DNA of 64,000 bases from G039954875 sp047528275 (GTDB lineage Bacteria; Bacteroidota; Bacteroidia; Flavobacteriales; Blattabacteriaceae), in NCBI GenBank assembly GCA_047528275.1, contig CP180023.1, positions 1,612,001 through 1,676,000 on the forward strand, in the 5' to 3' direction. This document shows, in pieces, positions 1 to 8,627 of this stretch (within the stretch, counting starts at the first letter, position 1; each line of letters opens with the position of its first letter). Under the pieces are notes generated by a model. That model was not told the DNA's origin. It did no database searches and saw nothing but the letters and a program-made list of their open reading frames with translations. The translations under genes were made by a program, and so were the position numbers.

Positions 1-40
1 ATCCTAAGTCTGGCGTGTCTACCAATTCCACCACACCCGC
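1..40 (-). tRNA. tRNA-Leu (UAG), 5' part only
   Basis: Read on the minus strand, the first 40 bases give a Leu-type 5' half: a GCGGGTG acceptor strand, a D-arm with GGTAGAC, then the anticodon stem CCAGA with loop CTTAGGA. The anticodon UAG is the complement of bases 4-6. The 3' half (variable arm, T-arm, acceptor) lies outside the window, so folding could not be checked in full. Confidence 0.85.
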
Positions 41-92
41 AATGTGAGTTGCAAATATAACAAGTTTTTCGAATGAGATATGAGAGATTTAC

Positions 93-1649
93 TTAATTCC
101 TAAATGAAGATAAAACCTTGTTTTTTTCATTGAGAAACTGGTATTCCAAATACCGAAATGAATCCCTTGGGACGATATGGATCCATCTTTTATAACGCAA
201 AAACCATTTCAACCGGATAGAAGGCCAACCTTGCTTGAGATAGGCCGCTATAAAAGGATGTGTATGTAGGGTGATCTTTTTGTGAACCAGATCTTCTATC
301 ATGAATTCTAAGACTGACTCCATATGATGGACGTGTACAAGAGGAGAACTCACCTCCTTAGACTCGTTGGGATTGGGTTCATTGGTAGTGATGCTCAACT
401 CTGGGCGTACTCGATGACGTGTCATTTGGACTAAACCAAACTTACTAAGGGGTAATATTTTATGTTTTGCCCTATCATGTTTCATCTCCTTTTTGAGGTG
501 TTCATAGAGTTTTTTTCTATCATCGGCTTGGTGCATATCTATAAAATCTGCTACAATAATCCCGCCCATATCTCTCAAGCGAAGTTGTCTGGCTATTTCT
601 GTAGCAGCCAAAATATTTATCTCCAAGGAATTACTCAATTTATTTTCCTTAATATGTTTACTCATCCCGCTATTCACATCGATGACATGAAGTGCCTCAG
701 TATGTTCAATAATCAAATAGGCTCCCTTGGCAAATGGTACGTTTTTACCTAAAGAGACTTTGATCTGTTTTTCGACGCCAAATTTTTCAAAAATAGGCAT
801 CGAACCTTTATAATATTTGACAATACTGGTCTTATTTGGGGCAATGACAGATAAATAAGTGTGGATATCTTCGTATAGATCCTTATCATCACAAACAATA
901 GATGTAAAATCATCATTGAAAGTATCTCTTAATATACAAGAGGCCTTATCTTTCTCGCTGAGAATTTTGACTGGAGGTGACTCTTTAGTGAGGTTACTTA
1001 CTACGTTTTTCCATCTATTCATCAGATAAAGTAAGTCAGCCTGAAGAGTCTCAGCCTTTTTATCTTGGGCTACTGTACGGATAATGACTCCGAAACCTTT
1101 GGGTCTGATCTTTTCAATGACCTCTATTAGTCGTATTCTTTCATTACGATCTTTGATCTTCTGAGAAATAGAAATTTTCTCTGAAAAAGGCATGAGAACT
1201 AAATACCTACCAGCAATAGAGATCTCCGAACTCAATCTAGGCCCTTTATTAGAGATCGGTTCTTTGGTGATTTGTACTAAAATCTTTTGTCCAGGCTGTA
1301 GTATTTCTATAATGGATCCACTTTTACTGATGTCATCTTCTAGAGTGAAACGGCTCAAATTGGGTGTAGGCTTATTTTTATCTTGAGCTTTAGCGAGGAA
1401 TTTCATAAAAGATCTGATCTGAGGGCCAAGATCTTGATAATGAAGAAAAGCATCCTTTGAAGTACTGATACTAACAAAAGCTGCATTCAGGCCTTGAGCT
1501 ATTTTTTTTACTTTCCCTAAATAGAGGTCTCCTACAGAAAATTTTTTATCGATGGTTTCCTGATGAAGCTCTGAGAGCTTTCCTTTTTCCAGAAGAGCAA
1601 TAGCGACTTCCTCTAGTCTTGCACTTATAATTAACTCTTTACTCATCAT
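93..1649 (-). CDS. rng: Ribonuclease E/G family endoribonuclease (RNase G)
   Basis: Single-strand-specific endoribonuclease acting in rRNA maturation and mRNA decay. The reading frame opens at 1664, but homologous N-termini resemble MSKELII, so I place the start at one of the tandem ATGs at 1649/1646. An S1-like domain (VGDLYLGKVKKI) occupies the first third. The metal-binding acidic residues of the DNase I-like domain are present in HVIDVNSG and VADFIDM, followed by VQMTRHRVRPEL. The C-terminal small domain is present (HPFIAAYLKQGWPSIRLKW). Odd point: the CPxC zinc-link that follows VRPE in many family members is not visible; the segment reads NEPNPNES. Length of about 518 residues is normal for Bacteroidota. 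It lies directly downstream of bS22-like and HU on the same strand, the usual phylum arrangement. Family identity is secure; RNase G versus E is naming only. Confidence 0.93.
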   Translation of the reverse strand: MMSKELIISARLEEVAIALLEKGKLSELHQETIDKKFSVGDLYLGKVKKIAQGLNAAFVSISTSKDAFLHYQDLGPQIRSFMKFLAKAQDKNKPTPNLSRFTLEDDISKSGSIIEILQPGQKILVQITKEPISNKGPRLSSEISIAGRYLVLMPFSEKISISQKIKDRNERIRLIEVIEKIRPKGFGVIIRTVAQDKKAETLQADLLYLMNRWKNVVSNLTKESPPVKILSEKDKASCILRDTFNDDFTSIVCDDKDLYEDIHTYLSVIAPNKTSIVKYYKGSMPIFEKFGVEKQIKVSLGKNVPFAKGAYLIIEHTEALHVIDVNSGMSKHIKENKLSNSLEINILAATEIARQLRLRDMGGIIVADFIDMHQADDRKKLYEHLKKEMKHDRAKHKILPLSKFGLVQMTRHRVRPELSITTNEPNPNESKEVSSPLVHVHHMESVLEFMIEDLVHKKITLHTHPFIAAYLKQGWPSIRLKWFLRYKRWIHIVPRDSFRYLEYQFLNEKNKVLSSFRN

Positions 1650-1725
1650 TTTTGCACACAACAACTTTAGGAATAACCGGTGCTTTGTTCTTTAGCACTG
1701 GCCTTGGTAATACCTGAAGAAATGT

Positions 1726-1818
1726 CTACTTTTTTTTCTTATGTCTGTTTTGCCTACTTCTTTTCTTACGTTTGTGGGTAGCAATTTTTCGTTTCTTTCG
1801 TTTTTTTCCGTTAGGCAT
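1726..1818 (-). CDS. Small basic bS22/AURKAIP1-COX24 domain protein
   Basis: A 30-codon gene running from ATG at 1818 to TAG at 1726. The product starts MPNGKKRKKRKIATHKRKKR and is almost entirely Lys/Arg/His. This matches the tiny conserved Bacteroidota protein annotated as AURKAIP1/COX24 domain-containing, related to the mitochondrial small-subunit protein mS38 and bacterial bS22, which bind ribosomal RNA. It sits between HU and RNase G, where other Bacteroidota carry it. Its survival without lesions among so many pseudogenes suggests it is needed. The ribosomal assignment rests on the family, not on anything further in this sequence. Confidence 0.85.
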   Translation of the reverse strand: MPNGKKRKKRKIATHKRKKRSRQNRHKKKK

Positions 1819-1849
1819 AGCGTTAACATTAATCGATTTGGGATTGTAA

Positions 1850-2149
1850 TTACTTCTTCTTATGATAAGGGACATTTTTCTTCACCGCTTCGACGAATTC
1901 CTTTGCAGGCTTAAACGACGGAATACAGTGTGCGGGGATGACAACGGATTCTTCCTTGGATATATTACGTCCTACTTTTTCAGCCCGACTTTTGTTGATA
2001 AAAGATCCAAATCCTCTCAAAGTAACTTCTTCTCCAGAGATCATGCTCTTTTTCACTGTAGTCATAAAAGCTTCAACGACTTTCAAGATTTCATCTTTTT
2101 CTAATCCGACTTCATACGCGATTTTTGTTACGATTTCTGCTTTTGTCAT
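1850..2149 (-). CDS. HU/IHF family DNA-binding protein
   Basis: A 99-residue nucleoid protein that binds and bends double-stranded DNA as a dimer. The alpha-helical N-terminal half (MTKAEIVTKIAYEVGL) is followed by the beta-arm segment LRGFGSF, a VGRNI motif and the IPAHCIPSFKPAKEF signature; PAHxxPxFKPAKxF is diagnostic for the family. The length is standard. It is divergent from mutY with a gap of about 110 bases that must hold both promoters. HU versus IHF-beta cannot be settled from sequence alone. Confidence 0.95.
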   Translation of the reverse strand: MTKAEIVTKIAYEVGLEKDEILKVVEAFMTTVKKSMISGEEVTLRGFGSFINKSRAEKVGRNISKEESVVIPAHCIPSFKPAKEFVEAVKKNVPYHKKK

Positions 2150-2259
2150 GTCAAATCTAAGGTTAATGGTTTTTCCAGGGGATCCTTCCAGGATAAGACC
2201 TAAAATTCAGTTGTCAAAGATACCAAATTTTTATAAAATTGCCCTAAAATCAAATCAAA

Positions 2260-3297
2260 GTGGATTTTTCAGAGATTATGCTGTATTGGTACAAAACCCA
2301 TCATCGTGAGCTACCATGGCGAAAGACTCATGACCCCTATCACATATGGGTATCGGAGATTATTTTACAACAGACACGAGTCATGCGAGGTGTGGATTAT
2401 TATGTAAACTTTATTGCTCATTTTCCCACCTTGTCTTCCCTGGCTCAAGCTAGTGAACAGGAAGTATTGAAAGCTTGGGAAGGTCTGGGATACTACAGTC
2501 GGGCGAGAAATCTACACTTCACAGCCCGAGAAATTTATAAACAAAGAGGTGAGGTTTTTCCCCAACGTTATCAAGAACTTATACAACTCAACGGGATCGG
2601 AACATATACGGCGGCAGCCATAGCTTCTATATGTTTTAAGGAACCTATCCCGGCCATCGATGGGAATGCTTATCGCGTATTGGCGAGACATTTCGGATTA
2701 TATGACGATATCCATATTGCAAAGACTAAAAAAAAATTCATAGTACTCGGTCATCAAATCATCCATCGAGATGCGCCAGGGGATTTCAATCAAGCGGTCA
2801 TGGAACTCGGCTCTACCCTATGCACTCCAAAACAGGCTCAATGCTCACAATGCCCAGTGAACTATACTTGTTTTGCTTTACAGCATAAAGCGGTGTATCA
2901 ATTACCTGTAAAAATGAAAAAAATTAAGGTCAAACAGCGTTTTTTCTATTACCTCATCGTCTCTTCCGACCAAGGGGTATGGCTCCAACGTAGGACACAT
3001 ACCGATATTTGGAAGGGGCTTTACGAATTTCCCTTGATCCATGTTACCCAAGCTCTTTCAGCTGCAGAGGTACAAGAAGCCTTGTATAACGAATTTGGTA
3101 TACTAAGTACTTTGATCCACCAATCGGTACATAAGCTCACTCATCAGAGTTTACAAATCGAGTTTTGGAAAGGGCAGATACAAAAAATATCGAAAAATAA
3201 ACTTGGAAAATTTGAACTCATTCCACTTGATGCATTGGATCGATATCCTTTCCCTAGGCCCATTACTCTGTTTTTAGAAAGCGAAAAGATGATTTGA
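2260..3297 (+). CDS. mutY: A/G-specific adenine DNA glycosylase MutY
   Basis: Base-excision repair glycosylase that removes adenine mispaired with 8-oxoguanine. Visible parts in order: substrate-pocket Glu33 in WVSEIILQQTRV; a helix-hairpin-helix LNGIGTYTAAAIASI (about residues 108-122); the catalytic-Asp region IDGNAYRVLARHFG; four cysteines in the C-x6-C-x2-C-x5-C [4Fe-4S] pattern (CTPKQAQCSQCPVNYTC); and a C-terminal NUDIX-like 8-oxoG recognition domain. The start is GTG at 2260; an ATG at 2278 would trim six residues that the family normally has. At 345 residues the gene is full length. It is notable that this repair gene survives while recR, radA and ogt in the same window are ruined. 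Confidence 0.95.
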   Translation: MDFSEIMLYWYKTHHRELPWRKTHDPYHIWVSEIILQQTRVMRGVDYYVNFIAHFPTLSSLAQASEQEVLKAWEGLGYYSRARNLHFTAREIYKQRGEVFPQRYQELIQLNGIGTYTAAAIASICFKEPIPAIDGNAYRVLARHFGLYDDIHIAKTKKKFIVLGHQIIHRDAPGDFNQAVMELGSTLCTPKQAQCSQCPVNYTCFALQHKAVYQLPVKMKKIKVKQRFFYYLIVSSDQGVWLQRRTHTDIWKGLYEFPLIHVTQALSAAEVQEALYNEFGILSTLIHQSVHKLTHQSLQIEFWKGQIQKISKNKLGKFELIPLDALDRYPFPRPITLFLESEKMI

Positions 3298-3304
3298 TTT
3301 TTCA

Positions 3305-3312
3305 TACCTTTG
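3305..3312 (+). promoter_or_regulatory. Putative Bacteroidota -7 box upstream of ssb
   Basis: TACCTTTG matches the Bacteroidota -7 consensus TAnnTTTG and lies 16 bases before the ssb ATG. No clear -33 TTG element was found at the usual spacing, so this is a sequence match only. Confidence 0.45.
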
Positions 3313-3328
3313 TAAGACATATGTTCAA

Positions 3329-3672
3329 ATGAACGGCACAGTAAACAAGGTGATCTTGGGATATGATGTGAAGATGCATTATTTTGAAGATCATAATAGT
3401 ATTGGGTATTCACTCCTAAGTACGTCTGAAATTCACTACAATCATGAAAAAAATGAATGGGTCAATCACACAGAATGGCACCAGATTGTGGTGAGGAATC
3501 GTTTGGCAGAAATCTGCGAAAAGCATCTAGAAAAATGTGATAAGATCTATGTCAAATGGACATTCGTACTAGAAAATGGAATAACAATGACCATATGCGG
3601 TATGTAACGGGGATCCACGTCGATAGCTTGGATTTTCTCATCCTCAGATCTGTCAGAAGACATCTAAATTAG
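3329..3672 (+). pseudogene. ssb: Single-stranded DNA-binding protein, frameshifted
   Basis: The OB-fold protein SSB coats single-stranded DNA in replication and repair. The N-terminus MNGTVNKVIL, the core TEWHQIVVRNRLAEICEKHL and the position between mutY and gldE identify it. Two kinds of damage are visible. The loop after VIL, normally IGNxGxD, is shortened to GYD. Near 3559 the frame slips: the original continues in another frame as RTRKWNNNDHMRYVTGI to a TAG at 3670-3672, whereas the actual frame runs into a stop at 3605-3607. The conserved RTRKW strand is therefore lost from any product. The short acidic C-terminal tail that recruits partner proteins is also not evident. Identity is certain; loss of function is very likely but assumes the base calls near 3559 are right. 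Confidence 0.85.
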
Positions 3673-3691
3673 TTCAATCAAATCTATACAC

Positions 3692-5044
3692 TTGGAAACA
3701 GAACCTCCGGAGAATATTTTCACTGCAGGAAGTTTTCTTTACTTACAAGGCCTCCCTCATTTTGTCTTAGTGATCCTATTATTGTTTTTCTCGGCCCTAG
3801 TTTCTGGGTCTGAGGTAGCCTTCTTCTCTCTAGACAAGAAGCAACTCGAAGCAGAGAAGAAAAAAAATCCTCATACATCAACCAAGATTGCTAGCGTCCT
3901 CAAAGATCAAAAAAAACTCTTGGCTACGATACTCATAGCCAACAATTTCTTGAATATCAGTATAGTTATCTTGACTTCTTCTTTGATCAGAACATATTTT
4001 CAATTTCCAGAAATGCATATCTATGGCATAGGTGTCCCCTTGAGATTTTTGATAGAGATAGTCGGAATCACTTTTCTTTTACTACTGTTTGGAGAAATCA
4101 TCCCTAAGATATATGCCAGTAAGGACAATTTTCGTTTTGCTGTCTTCATGTCTAAACCATTATTGTTTTCTAGTCAAGTATTAAGCCCATTAAGTACCCT
4201 GATGATGCGGGTCTATGGCTTTGTAGAACAGCGACTCGGTCAAAAGAAAGATACTCTCTCAGTAGACCAACTTTCACAAGCCCTAGAAATCACCGTCGAA
4301 GATAAGAAAGATGATAAGGAACGAGAATTTCTCCAAGGGATTGTCGACTTTGGAAGCATCGAAACATGTCAGGTCATGACTCCACGCATCGACATGTTTG
4401 CCTTGAAATATGATACTCCTTTTGCTGAAGTTCTTCATATGATCATTTCCGAGGGTTATTCTCGTATTCCTGTTTATCAGGAGAGCATTGACGATATAGA
4501 AGGGGTATTATTTGTCAAAGACCTCTTGCCACTCATCGATGAAAAAGAATATCCTTGGAATCGGCTGATCCATCGGGCATTTTTCGTGCCGGAGAATAAA
4601 AAATTGGACGATCTTTTGGATGATTTCAAAAGCAAACGCATACACTTGGCTATTGTTGTGGACGAATACGGGGGCACTTGCGGACTGGTCACTCTCGAAG
4701 ACTTGATCGAGGAAATCGTAGGCGATATTTCTGATGAATTCGATGAAGAAGATACTTCCTACTCCAAGATTGATCACGATAGTTATCTCTTTGAAGGTAA
4801 GACTCCGCTGATCGATTTTTATCGCATCATGCAAGTAGCCGAAGAGGATTTTTTTGAAAAAAACAAAGGAAATGCAGATACCTTAGGTGGATTCATCATG
4901 GAAATTCACAAAGAATTCCCCAAACGTAGGCAGAAGATCTATTTTCACAACTACACTTTCATCATCCAGACAGTAGACAAAAAGCGAATCAAACGCATCG
5001 AAGTCCTTCGAAAAAATATCGAAAAACAAGCTGATAATCAATAA
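3692..5044 (+). CDS. gldE: Gliding motility-associated protein GldE (CNNM/CBS/CorC type)
   Basis: A 450-residue membrane protein of the HlyC/CorC family. An N-terminal CNNM transmembrane domain (several helices, about residues 20-170, including FSALVSGSEVAFFSLD) is followed by a pair of CBS domains (from about residue 215, including VMTPRIDMFAL, YSRIPVYQ and DEYGGTCGLVTLEDLIEEI) and a C-terminal CorC/HlyC transporter-associated domain. The start codon appears to be TTG at 3692. Position after ssb and before gldD fits gldE, a gene genetically linked to gliding and GldD. No lesion is visible although gldD next door is destroyed. The ion carried by this branch is not established, so a general transport role is a fair alternative reading. 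Confidence 0.9.
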   Translation: METEPPENIFTAGSFLYLQGLPHFVLVILLLFFSALVSGSEVAFFSLDKKQLEAEKKKNPHTSTKIASVLKDQKKLLATILIANNFLNISIVILTSSLIRTYFQFPEMHIYGIGVPLRFLIEIVGITFLLLLFGEIIPKIYASKDNFRFAVFMSKPLLFSSQVLSPLSTLMMRVYGFVEQRLGQKKDTLSVDQLSQALEITVEDKKDDKEREFLQGIVDFGSIETCQVMTPRIDMFALKYDTPFAEVLHMIISEGYSRIPVYQESIDDIEGVLFVKDLLPLIDEKEYPWNRLIHRAFFVPENKKLDDLLDDFKSKRIHLAIVVDEYGGTCGLVTLEDLIEEIVGDISDEFDEEDTSYSKIDHDSYLFEGKTPLIDFYRIMQVAEEDFFEKNKGNADTLGGFIMEIHKEFPKRRQKIYFHNYTFIIQTVDKKRIKRIEVLRKNIEKQADNQ

Positions 5045-5049
5045 AATTA

Positions 5050-5604
5050 ATCCTAACTACTACCTTATCTTTGAGCCTCATCACCTGTGGTAAAGACTCA
5101 TTACCTAAGCTTTATGGTCATATGAGGCTAGAGTATCCTGCAGCAAAATACGTCCCTTTTTAGAGTAATTGTTCCTTTGAGTTCGAACGTTCTGATTTTT
5201 CAATACTAGAAAAATAGTCCCAGAAGTGCTGGTACAACATCATCTACCCACAGATGAACGTTACTATATATCTCATTTAACTCCCGCTGAAAAATAATCT
5301 CAAGGCAGTGATTAAAGAAACGAAAAAAAAACTCGTCTGTAAACATATAATCAAAGCTAACTATATCAACTAAGATACTTTTTCTCGGACCGAATACAAA
5401 ATGTACGATATATTGTACGAATTAGGCGGAGAGAGCGCCTCAAATCTTCAATTTTTATTGACTGACAATACACCCCCGCGCGACACCCTTCTTTAAGGGG
5501 TACTCTACTTCCTCAATATACCTAATAAGGAGGCTTTACGTCCGGTCATCGACTATTTGAAAAAAAACATCCAGAACTTGATGGAGAGTTTTCGTCGAAG
5601 ATGA
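5050..5604 (+). pseudogene. gldD: Gliding motility lipoprotein GldD, degraded
   Basis: GldD is a lipoprotein needed for gliding and associated type IX secretion in Bacteroidota. Stitching frames recovers the family: lipobox LSLITCGKDS, then PKLYGHMRLEYPAAKYVPF, KCWYNIIYPQMNVTIYL, YELGGESASNLQFLLTDN and LKKNIQNLMESFRRR just before the TGA at 5602. At least three in-frame stops (one just after KYVPF) and several frameshifts interrupt it. The gene follows gldE directly, as in gliding relatives. Identity is well supported by order and the chain of matched motifs; it cannot encode a functional protein. Confidence 0.85.
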
Positions 5605-5741
5605 ATGATTTTCTCTTGATCAGATTACTAAAAATGGTTGGTGGATAAGAAATCCAAAGAAGTGCCTTATTGAACAGAAAAAGTCCTTAGTATCTCATTA
5701 TCCATTAAATTTGGAATTTTTGAACATCTTAATTCCGAGCA

Positions 5742-6230
5742 ATGTATTACAAAAAACTTCATGTTCGTTGGGGCGATCTCGATGCCAATGGGCATATGGC
5801 TCATTCGTCTTATCAAAAATTCACGGCACATGTTCGCATCAGCTTGATCCATGATAAAGGCCTCGACTTAGTTGAGTTGGTCAAAAAAGGGATCGGATCG
5901 ATCCTCTTCTATGAGCAGATCTATTATTTTAGAGAATTCCTTCCGATGGAGACTGCCTATATCACTTTAGAGATAGCCGGTTTTTCAAAAGATGGTCAAT
6001 TTTTTAAATTTCATCACAATTTCTACAAAAAAAATGGTGTCCATGCAGCCCACTCTGAGGTGCTTGGCTCTTGGATTAACCTACGTGAACGTAATCTTAT
6101 CAATCCACCGGAAAAAATCCTCCAAATAATGAAGGGACTCACCTATACCAAAGATTTTAAAATTCTCACCAAAGAAGACAGTCGTGTAGGAGGTGTCAGA
6201 CCTCAAGACATAGACTTTCAATTCAGATGA
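5742..6230 (+). CDS. Acyl-CoA thioesterase (hotdog fold, 4HBT family)
   Basis: A 162-residue single-hotdog thioesterase. The signature VRWGDLDANGHMAHSSYQKF near residues 8-27 matches the 4-hydroxybenzoyl-CoA thioesterase family motif, with the usual active-site Asp in DLDANGH. The central helix and strands are complete and the length is normal. The natural acyl-CoA substrate cannot be inferred; a housekeeping fatty-acyl or menaquinone-related thioesterase are both possible. Its stop overlaps the start of the thiL relic (ATGA at 6227-6230), so the two once formed an operon. It is intact between two ruined neighbours, suggesting selection to keep it. Confidence 0.8.
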   Translation: MYYKKLHVRWGDLDANGHMAHSSYQKFTAHVRISLIHDKGLDLVELVKKGIGSILFYEQIYYFREFLPMETAYITLEIAGFSKDGQFFKFHHNFYKKNGVHAAHSEVLGSWINLRERNLINPPEKILQIMKGLTYTKDFKILTKEDSRVGGVRPQDIDFQFR

Positions 6231-7300
6231 TATATTTTAAGACAAAAAAGGTCCAGCGTACGCCCTTGGAAAAACTAGGTGAATTCAGCTTAATTAAACA
6301 TTTGAATCAATGTATAAATGTGACTCACTACAGCACAGTCAAGAGCATATGGTATGACTCTTCTGTAATAAGATTTGCTGATAAACAAGTGGTTGTCTCT
6401 ACTGATATACTCCTCGAGAGTATTCATTTCAATCTCTCTTATACTTCTCTGACACACCTAGGCTAGAAGGCGATCATTGTCAACCTCAGCGACATCTATA
6501 CGATGAATGCCACTCCTACCTAAGTCACAATCTCTGTGTTCGTATCCAACCGCCTCTAAATAGAAGCCTTAGAGATATTTTACAAAGGCGTGATACGCGT
6601 TTATAAAAATTACAACGTAGACCTTCTTAGTCGGTGGTGACACTTCCTCTTCTAAGATGGGCTTAGTGATCTCTTTAATGGTAATTGGCAAGCAGATGAA
6701 AAAGACATCATCTATCAAAACGGCTCAAAAATCAATGATTTACTCGTAGTCTCTGGCGACCTAGGTGGCGACTATTGTGGCCTGCAAGTCCTCGAACGTG
6801 AAAACGAAGTATTCAGTGGTCAACCCCCATATGCAAGCGGACTTAGTCGGGAAACGAATATCTTCTCGAACGACAACCCAAACCCAAAGCACGGAAAGAC
6901 ATCCCAAACTTCTCAATGAATTAGGGATCAAACCCAGTGCAATGATCAATATCTCCGATGGTCTAGCATCCGAGATTCTTCAGTTGTGCGATCAAAGCCA
7001 GTTGGGCTGACGTCTATTTGAAGAAAAAATCCCTCTGGATCCATCAAGTGTTCACCACTGCTGAAATATTTCAAATCAATCCCGTCATAGCAGCACTCAA
7101 CGGAGGAAAAGATTATGAATTACTTTTCATTGTCCCTCTGTCCTACTACGAACAAATCAAAGATCACCAACAATTGAGCCTCATCGGAACATATGACTAC
7201 CAAAGAAGAAGAGGCGTAATTGGTAAGCCAAATCGGTAGTTTGATTCCTCTCACCGCTCAAGGTTGGGATGCCTTCGTGAAAAAGAATCCAATAAGTTGA
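6227..7300 (+). pseudogene. thiL: Thiamine-monophosphate kinase ThiL, degraded
   Basis: ThiL phosphorylates thiamine phosphate to thiamine diphosphate. Family blocks occur in order: LEKLGEFSLIKHLNQCI, QVVVSTDILLESIHF, VNLSDIYTMNATPT, NDLLVVSGDLGGDY, LGIKPSAMINISDGLASEI, ALNGGKDYELLFIVPL and LIPLTAQGWDAFVKK ending at a TGA at 7298-7300. These blocks lie in different frames, separated by stops (TAG at 6464, others) and frameshifts, and the nucleotide-binding GDD-like region is damaged. The organism presumably imports thiamine diphosphate or uses another kinase. The original start overlapped the thioesterase stop. Confidence 0.88.
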
Positions 7301-7322
7301 TACAAATTCATCTATCACTAAA

Positions 7323-8619
7323 TGCATCGAAAAAATACCTACAATTTCTGAGAAAGAGCAAGGCTATAATTGGTACTCTTATAACCAACATCAGACTAGT
7401 CTTATCGCCCATTTGGATCGTCCGTAGCAAAGAGACGCCTTGCTATGGGACGAACACGTAAGGAATATATTGACACAACATCGACGCCTGATGATGTAAT
7501 ACATATGGACATACCAACAGATATATTACCAAACGGTTTTACGAACAACTCATCAAACTCAAGTATGTCCTATTTAGAGGGATTTATCCATCTTTCAGGA
7601 GTAACACTCTCCGAAGGGCTCTTGGCTATTTTACCTGATAAATAAAAGAAGATTTTCTATTCGGACAATAGTTCTACGGCTGTGAAAATCACTCTGAAAA
7701 TAGCCTTACAATTTTTATTCAACCGCGGGGAAAGACGTGACATCATCATCACCTTCAAAACACCTTCCACAGCGATACCTTTGAATCGATATCCACATTA
7801 GGTATCTCATTTTTTTACCAAAGCTTTTGCGAATCATCTCATCAAAGTCCGACGCATCCCTGTACACATTCAAAGTCAGGAGATCGAGAGCCAAAGATCT
7901 TTGAAAACGATTTTGAAAGAGAGTAAAATAGCTTCCTTTATCTTCGACCCATTGGTACAAGGCACTGCTGGCATAGTAATATATCCTACTGAAGCCTTGA
8001 GTACACTCATCGAGTGTATGAAAATTATACAGTATCTTCATTATAACTAACGAATTCATGACATGTTTTGGTCGAACGGACAAACTTTTCGCTTCGGATC
8101 ATACGGTGCAAAACCTGATATTTTTGTCATTCCAAGGCTTTGAATGACGGATTTGTGCTGATGGATGTGTGACTGCTTGTACTCAACAGGTTTTTGAAGA
8201 TTTTTATGATGAAGATATCAATAAAGCCCTCTTCCATGGGCATACCTTTATGGCCACAACTCGTCCGATTGTTCTACTGGCTTTGACCCAGCCTAGAACT
8301 GACACTAGCAGATGAGATACGTAAAAATATCCAAAAGATCTACAATCAGCATAAATCTTTTCAAAAGTAATTGATCGCCCACCGACAGGTAGAAGACGTT
8401 CGCCTACAGGGAATAATTCTATCTTGGGGTGGGGTCCTTATAATCAAGGATATTATGACCCACTTCGGAATAGACTCTAGTAATTCTTCATCGAAAGAGA
8501 GATCACATTTTACGTCCGATAAACTGTACCGGCTATTATTACCACCTTTCTGTATCACGAATGCGCAACTCGATAAGATGTATCAAGTGATTTTCGAATC
8601 TCTCGATCATTTAAGATGA
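7323..8619 (+). pseudogene. bioA: Adenosylmethionine-8-amino-7-oxononanoate aminotransferase BioA, degraded
   Basis: BioA is a PLP enzyme of biotin synthesis. Fragments in order include LSEKEQGYNWYSYNQHQTS, FIHLSGVTLSEGLLAILPDK, the substrate-loop block FYSDNSSTAVKITLKIAL, ASFIFDPLVQGTAGIVIYP, and a C-terminal piece ending LDKMYQVIFESLDHLR at the TGA 8617-8619. Many stops and frame changes separate them, and the PLP-lysine block could not be read intact. The full family length (about 430 codons) is still spanned, so decay is by point lesions rather than one large deletion. Biotin synthesis from pimeloyl precursors is therefore lost unless another copy exists. Confidence 0.82.
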
Positions 8620-8627
8620 ATACCGCA

